DNA from: an uncultured Gemmatimonadota bacterium
Lineage (GTDB): Bacteria; Gemmatimonadota; Gemmatimonadetes; Gemmatimonadales; Gemmatimonadaceae
Reading direction: 5' to 3'
DNA: 9,539 nt
Assembly: GCA_903906325.1 (NCBI GenBank)
Contig: CAIVJV010000174.1
Span: 1-9,539, forward strand
Shown here in pieces: positions 1-5,989 of this stretch (the stretch's first letter is position 1; every line of letters begins with the position of its first letter). The position numbers were made by a program, and so were the translations under genes. Below the pieces are notes generated by a model. It was given only the letters and a program-made list of their open reading frames with translations, had not been told where the DNA came from and searched no databases.

Positions 1-2509
1 CGGTCGCGAGCTTCACGCGTTGCGCCTCGCCACCGGAGAGGGTGGTCGCGCTCTGGCCGAGGTGGATGTAGCCGAGCCCGACCCCGTGCAGCGTCTGCAA
101 TTTGTGATGGATCCGCGGCTGGTTCTCGAAGACGGGGAGCGCGTCCTCGACGGTGAGCTCGAGCACCTCGCTGATGTTCATCCCACGGAACCGGACGTCG
201 AGCGTCTCGCGATTATAGCGCTTCCCGCGGCACTGCTCGCAGGTCACGTACACGTCGGGGAGGAAGTGCATCTCGATCTTCACGAGGCCGTCCCCCTGAC
301 AGGCCTCGCAGCGCCCCCCCTTCACGTTGAAGGAGAAGCGGCCCGGGCCGTACCCACGGAGCTTGGCCTCCGGCATCTCGGCGAAGAGCTCGCGGATCGG
401 GGTGAAGAGCCCGGTGTAGGTCGCCGGATTGGAGCGCGGGGTGCGCCCGATCGGGGTCTGGTCGATGTCGATGACCTTGTCGAGATGCTCGAGGCCGACG
501 ACGCGATCGTGTGCGCCGGGGAGCACCCGTGCCCGATAGAAATGGCGGGCGAGGGTGCGCTGCAGGATGTCCTCGACGAGGGTGCTCTTCCCTGAGCCGG
601 AGACGCCGGTGACCGCGACGAAGCACCCGAGCGGGATCTCGGCGTCGACGCGCCGCAGGTTATGCTCGCGCGCGCCCTCGACGCGGAGCACCCGTTCGGC
701 GTGGCGGGGACGGCGCGCCTTCGGTGTGGGGATGGTGCGGGTCCCGTTCAGATACTGCCCCGTGATGGAGCGGGCGACGCGCTTCACCTGATCGACCGTG
801 CCCTCGGCGATCACCTCACCGCCATGTTTGCCGGCGCCGGGCCCGAGGTCGATCAGATGATCGGCCTCGAGGATCGTCTCCTCATCGTGCTCGACGACGA
901 GGACCGTGTTCCCGAGGTCGCGAAGGCGCTTGAGCGTCTCGAGGAGCCGCGCGTTGTCGCGCTGATGCAGCCCGATGCTCGGCTCGTCGAGGATGTAGAG
1001 CACGCCCACGAGGCGCGAGCCGATCTGCGTGGCGAGACGGATGCGTTGCGCCTCGCCGCCGGAGAGCGATTCCGCGGAGCGATCGAGGGTGAGGTAATCG
1101 AGTCCGACATCCACCAGGAAGCGGAGCCGCTCGCGGACCTCCTTGAGGATCGGGCCGGCGATGCCCGGGTCGAGCCCAGGGCCCGCGGGCCCACGCACCG
1201 GGATGCCCTCCGCGAAGGCCAGCGCCTCGAGCGCCGAGCCCGCGGTGAACTCACCGATGTTGCGGCCATGCACCGTGACGGCGAGCGACTCCGGCTTGAG
1301 GCGACGCCCGCGACAGTCGGGGCATTCGGCCACGACCATGTAGGCCTCGAGGTCGGTCCGGATCGCATCGGAGGTGGTCTCGGTGTACCGCCGCTGCACG
1401 TTGGCGAGGATCCCCTCCCACTTGGCGGCCTCCTCCCCCTTCTTCTTCGCGCTCCCGAAGAGGAGCTCGAACTTCACGCGGTCGGGGAGCGCTCCCCACG
1501 GGGTGTTGAGCTCGAACCGGAGCTGCTTGGCGAGCCCTGGGAGGATCACGCGGCGCAGGTACCCATCGGGCTCGCCCCAGGGGAGGACGACCCCCTCGAG
1601 GATCGAGATGGAGGGATCCCCGAGCACGAGCTCCGCGCTCGCGGTCCGCTTGGTCCCGAGTCCCGTGCAGGTCGGGCAGGCGCCAAAGGGGGAGTTGAAG
1701 GAGAAGTGCCGCGGCTCGAGCTCCGGCATCGAGATGCCGCAGTCGGGGCAGCCGTAGCGCTCCGAGAAGAGTTGCGTGACCGGTTTCGCGTCATACCGCA
1801 CCACCTCGACGAGTCCCTCGGCGAGCCGAAGCGCGGTCTCGAGGGAGTCGGTGAGGCGTCCGCGATCCTCCGCCCGGACCACGAGACGATCGACGACGAC
1901 CGAGACGTCGTGGTTGAGCTTGCGGTTCAGCTTCGGCGGATCGGCGAGATCGACGAGCGCCCCATCGACCATCGCCCGCACGAACCCCTGCTTGCGCACC
2001 TGCTCGAAGAGGTCACGGAACTCCCCCTTCCGCCCGCGCACGAGGGGCGCGAGGACCTCGACCTTGGTCCCCGTCGGCCAGCCGAGCACCACATCGGCGA
2101 TCTGCGTCGGGGTCTGCCGTGCGACGCCCCGGCCGCACTGCGGGCAGTGCGGGGTGCCGGCCCGTGCGTAGAGCAACCGGAGATAGTCATAGATCTCCGT
2201 GACCGTGCCGACGGTGGAGCGCGGGTTGGCGCCGGCGGTCTTCTGCTCGATGGAGATCGCGGGGGAAAGCCCCTCGATCACGTCGACATCGGGCTTCTCC
2301 ATGAGCCCGAGGAACTGCCGGGCATAGGCGGAGAGCGACTCCACGTAGCGCCGTTGGCCCTCGGCGAAGATCGTGTCGAAGGCGAGGGAGGATTTGCCGC
2401 TCCCCGAGAGGCCGGTGATGACCGTGAGCTTGTCCCGCGGGATCGTGACATCGATCCCCTTCAGGTTGTGTTCGCGGGCCCCCCGGACGATTAGCGCGTC
2501 ACCGGACAT
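1..2509 (-). CDS. uvrA: UvrA, excinuclease ABC subunit A (3' end cut by left edge)
   Basis: UvrA is the cytoplasmic ATPase dimer that, with UvrB, recognises bulky DNA lesions and loads UvrB for incision by UvrC in nucleotide excision repair. About 836 codons are visible of a usual 940-960. In order I see: Walker A GLSGSGKS near residue 33; a first zinc module with CxxC pairs near 254/257 and 278/281; a further CPDCRGRR stretch near 396; ABC signature LSGGEAQR near 482; Walker B LYILDEPS near 504; the second Walker A GVSGSGKS near 635; the second zinc finger CEAC...CEQC; and the second signature LSGGEAQR in the last visible codons. Walker B of the second ATPase and the C-terminus lie off the left edge. 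The start ATG (2507-2509) gives the family's usual N-terminus (MSGDALIVRGAREHNL), although no clear Shine-Dalgarno precedes it. The gene is divergent from the TPR gene. The identification is secure; no frameshift was seen. Confidence 0.98.
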   Translation of the reverse strand, partial: MSGDALIVRGAREHNLKGIDVTIPRDKLTVITGLSGSGKSSLAFDTIFAEGQRRYVESLSAYARQFLGLMEKPDVDVIEGLSPAISIEQKTAGANPRSTVGTVTEIYDYLRLLYARAGTPHCPQCGRGVARQTPTQIADVVLGWPTGTKVEVLAPLVRGRKGEFRDLFEQVRKQGFVRAMVDGALVDLADPPKLNRKLNHDVSVVVDRLVVRAEDRGRLTDSLETALRLAEGLVEVVRYDAKPVTQLFSERYGCPDCGISMPELEPRHFSFNSPFGACPTCTGLGTKRTASAELVLGDPSISILEGVVLPWGEPDGYLRRVILPGLAKQLRFELNTPWGALPDRVKFELLFGSAKKKGEEAAKWEGILANVQRRYTETTSDAIRTDLEAYMVVAECPDCRGRRLKPESLAVTVHGRNIGEFTAGSALEALAFAEGIPVRGPAGPGLDPGIAGPILKEVRERLRFLVDVGLDYLTLDRSAESLSGGEAQRIRLATQIGSRLVGVLYILDEPSIGLHQRDNARLLETLKRLRDLGNTVLVVEHDEETILEADHLIDLGPGAGKHGGEVIAEGTVDQVKRVARSITGQYLNGTRTIPTPKARRPRHAERVLRVEGAREHNLRRVDAEIPLGCFVAVTGVSGSGKSTLVEDILQRTLARHFYRARVLPGAHDRVVGLEHLDKVIDIDQTPIGRTPRSNPATYTGLFTPIRELFAEMPEAKLRGYGPGRFSFNVKGGRCEACQGDGLVKIEMHFLPDVYVTCEQCRGKRYNRETLDVRFRGMNISEVLELTVEDALPVFENQPRIHHKLQTLHGVGLGYIHLGQSATTLSGGEAQRVKLAT

Positions 2510-2610
2510 AGTCTTGCAAGTTCGAGGGGACCGCGGGTGAATGGAAGGGACGACGGTGGCTAGATTTCGGGGCGCCGCGCCGGCGGGTCCGCTCGGCACC
2601 GGTTTCGACG
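2510..2610. promoter_or_regulatory. Divergent intergenic region between uvrA and the TPR gene
   Basis: This 101-base gap must hold the promoters of both uvrA (minus) and the TPR-acetyltransferase pair (plus). On the plus strand TAGATT at 2561-2566 could be a -10 element (4 of 6 matches to TATAAT), but there is no convincing -35 hexamer 17 bases upstream (TGAATG). An 8-bp palindrome, CTTGCAAG, lies at 2513-2520, three bases before the uvrA start. I see no recognisable E. coli-type (CTGT-N8-ACAG) or Bacillus-type SOS box. Neither flanking start codon has a good Shine-Dalgarno. The promoter function follows from the geometry; the individual elements are weak. Confidence 0.4.
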
Positions 2611-3417
2611 ATGCCTCACCCTCCCCTGCCCTCCGCCCAGCGGTCCGACGATCCGGCGCAGCTCATGCTCGGGGCGGCGGAGGGGGTGCCCCTGGTCCCG
2701 GTCGAGACGTACGGGCCGGACGCGACGCCCATCGTGATCGCCGTCCGGGAGCCGCCGGTCTGCGGGGAGTGGTCGTATGACGACCGCGAGGTGGAGGAGC
2801 CCGGGGGAACGGTCCTGACGGCGGTGGTGCGACCGACCCCGTCGCCCATCGCCCCGCCGACGCCGGTGGCGCCGGCCCTGCCGGTGGCCGCTGTCCCTCC
2901 GGTCGCGCCGGTCGCTCAGGTCGCTCAGGTCGCTCCGGTCGCGCCCCCTGCTCCGGTGGCTCGGGAGGGCCCGCCGCTCCCTGCGCCCGTCACCCCCGAC
3001 ACGGACCCCATCCGTGCGGCTTGCGAGCGGATCGAGGCCCTCGCCACCGCCCTGCGGTACGACGAGGCGGACCAGGCGCTGCGCGCGCTCGCGGCCCGCT
3101 CGCCGGACGCGCCGGAGATCGTCCTTTACACCGGGGTCCTCGCCTGCCGGCGCGCACGCTGGAGGGATGCCATCGCCCCCCTCCGTTCCGCGGTGGGACG
3201 TCTCCCCGACCATGCGGGAGCGCACTACCATCTGGGGGAGGCGCTGAACAAGTGCGACGACCTCGCCGGGGCGCTGGTCGCCTATCAGCGGGCCGCCGCG
3301 TTGGATCCGACCCATTGGCGCGCCCTGAAAGGGTTCGGGATCGTGTACGACCGTCTCGGACGCCCCGAGGCCGCCGCCCCGTTCTACCGGCGCGCGCGGG
3401 AGGCCCAGCGCGCATGA
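2611..3417 (+). CDS. TPR-repeat protein with Pro/Ala/Val-rich linker, function unknown
   Basis: The protein has 268 residues. Residues 1-75 match no domain I recognise. Residues 75-130 are a low-complexity linker rich in Pro, Ala and Val, including five consecutive VAP/VAQ tripeptides (98-112). Residues about 134-268 form helical repeats with tetratricopeptide spacing; the clearest units are near 169-201 (VLYTGVLACRRARWRDAI), 202-235 (HAGAHYHLGEAL...ALDPT) and 236-268. TPR domains mediate protein-protein contacts, so an adaptor or scaffold role is plausible, but no partner is evident. I see no signal peptide or membrane segment, so it is probably cytoplasmic. The start is the first in-frame ATG, without a clear Shine-Dalgarno; an internal ATG at residue 19 is an alternative. 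The last codons overlap the acetyltransferase start by 4 bases (ATGA), indicating co-translation. The reading frame and TPR assignment are firm; the function is not known. Confidence 0.8.
   Translation: MPHPPLPSAQRSDDPAQLMLGAAEGVPLVPVETYGPDATPIVIAVREPPVCGEWSYDDREVEEPGGTVLTAVVRPTPSPIAPPTPVAPALPVAAVPPVAPVAQVAQVAPVAPPAPVAREGPPLPAPVTPDTDPIRAACERIEALATALRYDEADQALRALAARSPDAPEIVLYTGVLACRRARWRDAIAPLRSAVGRLPDHAGAHYHLGEALNKCDDLAGALVAYQRAAALDPTHWRALKGFGIVYDRLGRPEAAAPFYRRAREAQRA
2902..2946 (+). repeat. Five tandem 9-bp units encoding VAP/VAQ tripeptides
   Basis: Five consecutive 9-base units, variants of GTCGCTCAG and GTCGCGCCG, lie inside the linker of the TPR gene. The two central units are identical. 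The unit length is a multiple of three, so gain or loss of copies would change linker length without shifting the frame. Each unit encodes Val-Ala-Pro or Val-Ala-Gln. The imperfect copies suggest an old, stable expansion rather than an active one. Confidence 0.8.
3398..3403 (+). promoter_or_regulatory. Shine-Dalgarno that selects the acetyltransferase start
   Basis: GGGAGG lies 10 bases before the ATG at 3414, inside the end of the TPR gene. The next in-frame ATG (3435) is preceded only by a pyrimidine-rich stretch without a ribosome binding site. This, and the ATGA stop-start overlap, favour 3414 as the start. Confidence 0.6.
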
Positions 3418-3905
3418 CCCCACCCCTTCGCCCGATGACCCTGCGCATCACGCACGCGAACGAGACCGACATCCCGGCGCTCCTGACCCTGAACAACCGC
3501 TACGCGGCGGCGGGGCTCACCCTGGTCCGCTCCCCGGAGTTCGCCGCGAACCATCTCGCCGATTATCGCGTGCTCCGCGACGCCAATGGGGGCGTGATCG
3601 GGTGCGTGGCGCTCGACGAGTACAGCCCCAGTGTGGCCGAGCTGATCTCGCTCGCGGTGGACCCGGATGCCCAGGGCGTCGGGCATGGGCGGACGCTGAT
3701 CGCCGCCGCCGTCGAGCTCGCCACGAGCCGCGGGTACCGCGAGCTCTTCGCGGTGTCGTTCTCGGATGAGCTCTTCCTCGCCGCGGGGTTCGAGCGGGTC
3801 CCGCTCCCGACCTTCCCCGAGAAGATCACCCGCTACCAGCAGGTGGATCGGACGGAGATCGAGGTCGGCGAGAAGCACTGCTTCGCGATCCGACTGGCCC
3901 CATAG
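3414..3905 (+). CDS. GNAT acetyltransferase, N-acetylglutamate synthase-like
   Basis: A single-domain GNAT enzyme of 163 residues, expected to move an acetyl group from acetyl-CoA to an amine. The acetyl-CoA binding loop is seen as QGVGHG (87-92), after the beta-strand AELISLAVDPDA. The order of segments resembles the C-terminal synthase domain of ArgA and the short stand-alone NAGS proteins of some bacteria: a TLVRSPE segment near 36-42, VIGCVAL (61-67), the P-loop, an LFAVSFSDELFLAAGFERVP segment (111-130), then a Pro-rich turn and a KITRYQ end. No amino-acid kinase domain is attached, unlike E. coli ArgA. If correct, it makes N-acetylglutamate, the first arginine-pathway step, in the cytoplasm; argJ 0.9 kb downstream on the same strand supports this. 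An in-frame extension upstream to 3021 would run through the TPR coding region and is not credible. The GNAT family is certain; NAGS activity is inferred. Confidence 0.85.
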   Translation: MTPPLRPMTLRITHANETDIPALLTLNNRYAAAGLTLVRSPEFAANHLADYRVLRDANGGVIGCVALDEYSPSVAELISLAVDPDAQGVGHGRTLIAAAVELATSRGYRELFAVSFSDELFLAAGFERVPLPTFPEKITRYQQVDRTEIEVGEKHCFAIRLAP

Positions 3906-3940
3906 CGGACGGCGCGGAGGGAAGCCCCCCGCGCCGTCCG
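3906..3940. terminator. Perfect 12-bp inverted repeat in a convergent gap, probable bidirectional terminator
   Basis: The left arm CGGACGGCGCGG (3906-3917) and right arm CCGCGCCGTCCG (3929-3940) are perfectly complementary, with an 11-base loop that can itself pair GGG with CCC. The hairpin begins directly after the acetyltransferase stop and ends 22 bases before the stop of the convergent Spy-like gene, so it can serve both. There is no T-run on either side, so this is not a classical intrinsic terminator. GC-rich genomes often use such hairpins at gene ends. Confidence 0.65.
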
Positions 3941-3962
3941 GTCACACCCCTGCCGTGGGGCG

Positions 3963-4688
3963 TCAGCGCGGCGGACGCGTCATCCGACGCTCGATGCGGA
4001 CGTCCTCGCCGCCGGGTGCCTGCCGCCGGATCTCGACTTCGACCTCCTGGTCACCGCGGGGGGCGCCCGGCGGCATCGGCCGTCGCGCGGGCCCCCACTG
4101 CCCGGGCCGCATCTGCAGGTCGGGCATCCGCTGCCCACCGCGCGGCCGGCGGGACTGGCGCATCGCATCCGCGCGACCCCGCGCGTAGGCGCGGATCTCC
4201 CGCAGCTTCTGGCGCTGCGGCTCGGTGAGGAGGCGCTCCGCGGACGCGAGCGCGAGCGAATCCCGCTGACGCCACTGCGCCATCTGCGGCTGGAGGCGCT
4301 GCATCCGCGCCCGGAGGGAGTCCGGGGCGAGCGGACGCGCCTGACCCTGCGGCGGCACCGCGCGGCGCTCCGCCTGCATCCGCTCCAGCATCGCCTTCCG
4401 CTCGGCGAAGAGCCCGCGCTCGATGGAGTCGAGCTGGGTCACCTGCCGCGGGGTGAGCTCGAGCTGCCGACGGAGATTGAGGAGGCGCGTGACCCCCGGC
4501 TGACCGATGGCGCCGCCGAGCCGACGCGGAGCGCCCTGGGCCTGCAGCACGAGGCGCTGCCGGAGCTGTGGGGCCGCGGCGGGCGGCAGACCCGCCTGTG
4601 GTGGGAGGGGCGGCTGCGGACGCTGCGCCACGATGACGGCGGGGAGGCCAGCGAGCGCGAGGACGACGAGACGGTGACTGAACATCAT
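3963..4688 (-). CDS. Exported Spy/CpxP-like protein with two LTxxQ motifs
   Basis: The protein has 241 residues. The N-terminus is a signal peptide: a short basic start, a hydrophobic core (LVVLALAGLPAVIV) and probable cleavage after VIVA near residue 21. A Pro/Gln-rich stretch follows (22-45). The core (about 65-180) is helical, charged and rich in Arg, Gln and Met, with LTPRQ at 78-82 and LTEPQ at 154-158. Paired LTxxQ motifs in this arrangement mark the Spy/CpxP superfamily of small periplasmic proteins, which includes ATP-independent chaperones, envelope-stress modulators and metal-resistance proteins. The C-terminal tail (about 180-241) is Arg/Pro/Gly-rich and ends in a strand-like EVEVEIRRQ...EDVRIERRM. 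The protein is longer than typical Spy (about 160). No envelope two-component genes adjoin it. Two adjacent ATG codons compete as start (4688 or 4685). Periplasmic location is well supported; the precise role is not. Confidence 0.8.
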   Translation of the reverse strand: MMFSHRLVVLALAGLPAVIVAQRPQPPLPPQAGLPPAAAPQLRQRLVLQAQGAPRRLGGAIGQPGVTRLLNLRRQLELTPRQVTQLDSIERGLFAERKAMLERMQAERRAVPPQGQARPLAPDSLRARMQRLQPQMAQWRQRDSLALASAERLLTEPQRQKLREIRAYARGRADAMRQSRRPRGGQRMPDLQMRPGQWGPARRPMPPGAPRGDQEVEVEIRRQAPGGEDVRIERRMTRPPR

Positions 4689-4691
4689 CTG

Positions 4692-4695
4692 CTCC
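4692..4695 (-). promoter_or_regulatory. Shine-Dalgarno before the twin ATG of the Spy-like gene
   Basis: GGAG on the minus strand lies 3 bases before the first ATG (4688) and 6 bases before the second (4685). The spacing suits the second ATG better, so the true product may begin MFSHRL rather than MMFSHRL. The difference is one residue within the signal peptide. Confidence 0.5.
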
Positions 4696-4819
4696 GAGTG
4701 AAAGGCCGCGGCGGAAGCGCCGTGCTGCCAGAGAAGACGCTCCGATGCGTGGGATGTTAAGCCGATGGCGGCGAAGGTCCAGCGTCCTCTATCTTCCGGT
4801 CCCGCTCACCTCAGGTCCC
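4696..4819. promoter_or_regulatory. Divergent intergenic region between the Spy-like gene and argJ
   Basis: About 125 bases separate the two divergent starts. On the plus strand TATCTT at 4790-4795 is a possible -10 element for argJ, 24 bases before the ATG, but no -35 match stands 17 bases upstream. I recognise no arginine-repressor box. The argJ reading frame stays open upstream to 4745, but that extension (Arg-rich, starting MRGMLSRWRRR) is unlike any ArgJ N-terminus. Confidence 0.35.
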
Positions 4820-5989
4820 ATGACTGCGTTCCATCCCACCGCTCGCTTCCCCCGCGGCTTCCGCTGCGCCAGCCGCAACGTCGGGCTCAAGCCGGAGGCG
4901 AAGGACCTGACGCTCTTCGTGAGCGAGGTCGACGCGGCCGCCGCCGCGGTCTTCACGCGCAATCATTTCCCAGGGGCGCCGATCCTCCTCGGACGCGAGA
5001 CGATCCGTGGCGGCGTGCTCCGGGCGATCATCGCGAACAGCAAGGTGAGCAACGTCGCCACCGGCGCCCGCGGCGTGGAGCATGCGCGGCGGATGGCCGC
5101 CGCGGCGGCGGCCGAGCTCGGGACGACCGCCGATCAGGTCCTCGTGAGTTCCACCGGGGTGATCGGGGTGCCACTCCCCGTCGAGAAGATCGAAGCGGGG
5201 GTGCGCGGGATGGCGAGCGACCTGCAGGACGATCCCTTGGTCGGGGCCGAGGGGATCATGACGACGGACACCCACCCCAAGGCGCTCTCCATCTCGGTCG
5301 GGGCGGCGACGATCACCTGGGTGGCGAAGGGGTCGGGGATGATCGAGCCGAACATGGCGACGATGCTCGCCTACATCTTCACCGATGCCGCGATCGCCGC
5401 GCCGACCCTCGACGCGATGCTCCGCACCGCGATCGCGCGCTCGTTCAACATGCTCAGCGTCGACACCGACACGAGCACCTCCGATACCTGCGCGATCCTC
5501 GCCAATGGGCTCGCTGGCCCGGTGGATGAGCGCGCCTTCGTAGAGGCGCTCACCGCCGGCTGCATCCGGATGACGGAGATCCTCGGGCGCGACGGCGAGG
5601 GCGCGGAGCATCTGGTGCGCGTCCAGGTGCGCGGCGCCCGCGACGATCGCGAGGCACGGTTCATCGCCAAGGCGGTGCTCAACTCCCCGCTCGTCAAGAC
5701 GATGGTCCACGGCGCGGACCCGAATGTCGGGCGCCTGCTGATGGCCGTCGGGAAGTGCTTCGACTGCACCGTGCACCCCGCGAGCACCGACGCGTGGATC
5801 AACGGGCATCAGGTGGTGCGTGGCGGGGAGCGGCTCCCCTTCGACGAGGCGACGGTGCGCCAGGCGCTCGCCGCCGAGGTGGTGGATCTCGAGATCGCCC
5901 TCGGCGTCGGCCCCGCCGAGGCGACGGCCTACGGCTGTGACCTGACGAAGGGCTACATCGAGGAGAACGCGAGCTACTATTCCAGCTGA
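4820..5989 (+). CDS. argJ: ArgJ, glutamate/ornithine N-acetyltransferase (divergent motifs)
   Basis: ArgJ transfers the acetyl group of N-acetylornithine to glutamate, recycling it in cytoplasmic arginine synthesis; bifunctional forms also use acetyl-CoA. The product has 389 residues, a normal length. The family self-cleaves before a Thr that becomes the nucleophile: KGSGMIEPNMATML is present (170-183), cut expected before Thr181. The oxyanion motif STGVIG (111-116), DTDTSTSDT (215-223), RDGEGAEH (257-264), NSPLVKT (288-294) and the C-terminal CDLTKGYIEENASYYSS are all recognisable. Two motifs depart from the usual form: NSGNANACTG reads NSKVSNVATG (73-82), and GGDPNWGR reads GADPNVGR (298-305). 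The start at 4820 gives the usual N-terminus (HPTARFPRGFRCAS) with only a weak AGGT upstream. The stop overlaps the next gene's ATG by one base. Family assignment is secure; whether it is mono- or bifunctional cannot be read here. Confidence 0.93.
   Translation: MTAFHPTARFPRGFRCASRNVGLKPEAKDLTLFVSEVDAAAAAVFTRNHFPGAPILLGRETIRGGVLRAIIANSKVSNVATGARGVEHARRMAAAAAAELGTTADQVLVSSTGVIGVPLPVEKIEAGVRGMASDLQDDPLVGAEGIMTTDTHPKALSISVGAATITWVAKGSGMIEPNMATMLAYIFTDAAIAAPTLDAMLRTAIARSFNMLSVDTDTSTSDTCAILANGLAGPVDERAFVEALTAGCIRMTEILGRDGEGAEHLVRVQVRGARDDREARFIAKAVLNSPLVKTMVHGADPNVGRLLMAVGKCFDCTVHPASTDAWINGHQVVRGGERLPFDEATVRQALAAEVVDLEIALGVGPAEATAYGCDLTKGYIEENASYYSS

Noticed and set aside
662..2494. A 610-codon open frame on the plus strand opposite uvrA
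   Set aside because: It lies wholly antisense to a clearly conserved uvrA and its product resembles no family. Long antisense frames are expected in GC-rich coding DNA with biased third positions.
3021..3413. An N-terminal extension of the acetyltransferase frame back through the TPR gene
   Set aside because: The extension is Arg/Pro-rich and overlaps the clear TPR coding frame. The GNAT fold begins after 3414, where a Shine-Dalgarno and stop-start overlap are present.
4713..4735. A sigma-54-like TGGC...GC pattern upstream of the Spy-like gene on the minus strand
   Set aside because: The spacing between the GG and GC elements is one base short of the consensus and the flanking bases do not match.
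4745..4819. An upstream start for argJ adding 25 residues
   Set aside because: The added residues are Arg-rich and unlike ArgJ N-termini. The ATG at 4820 matches the usual family length and start.
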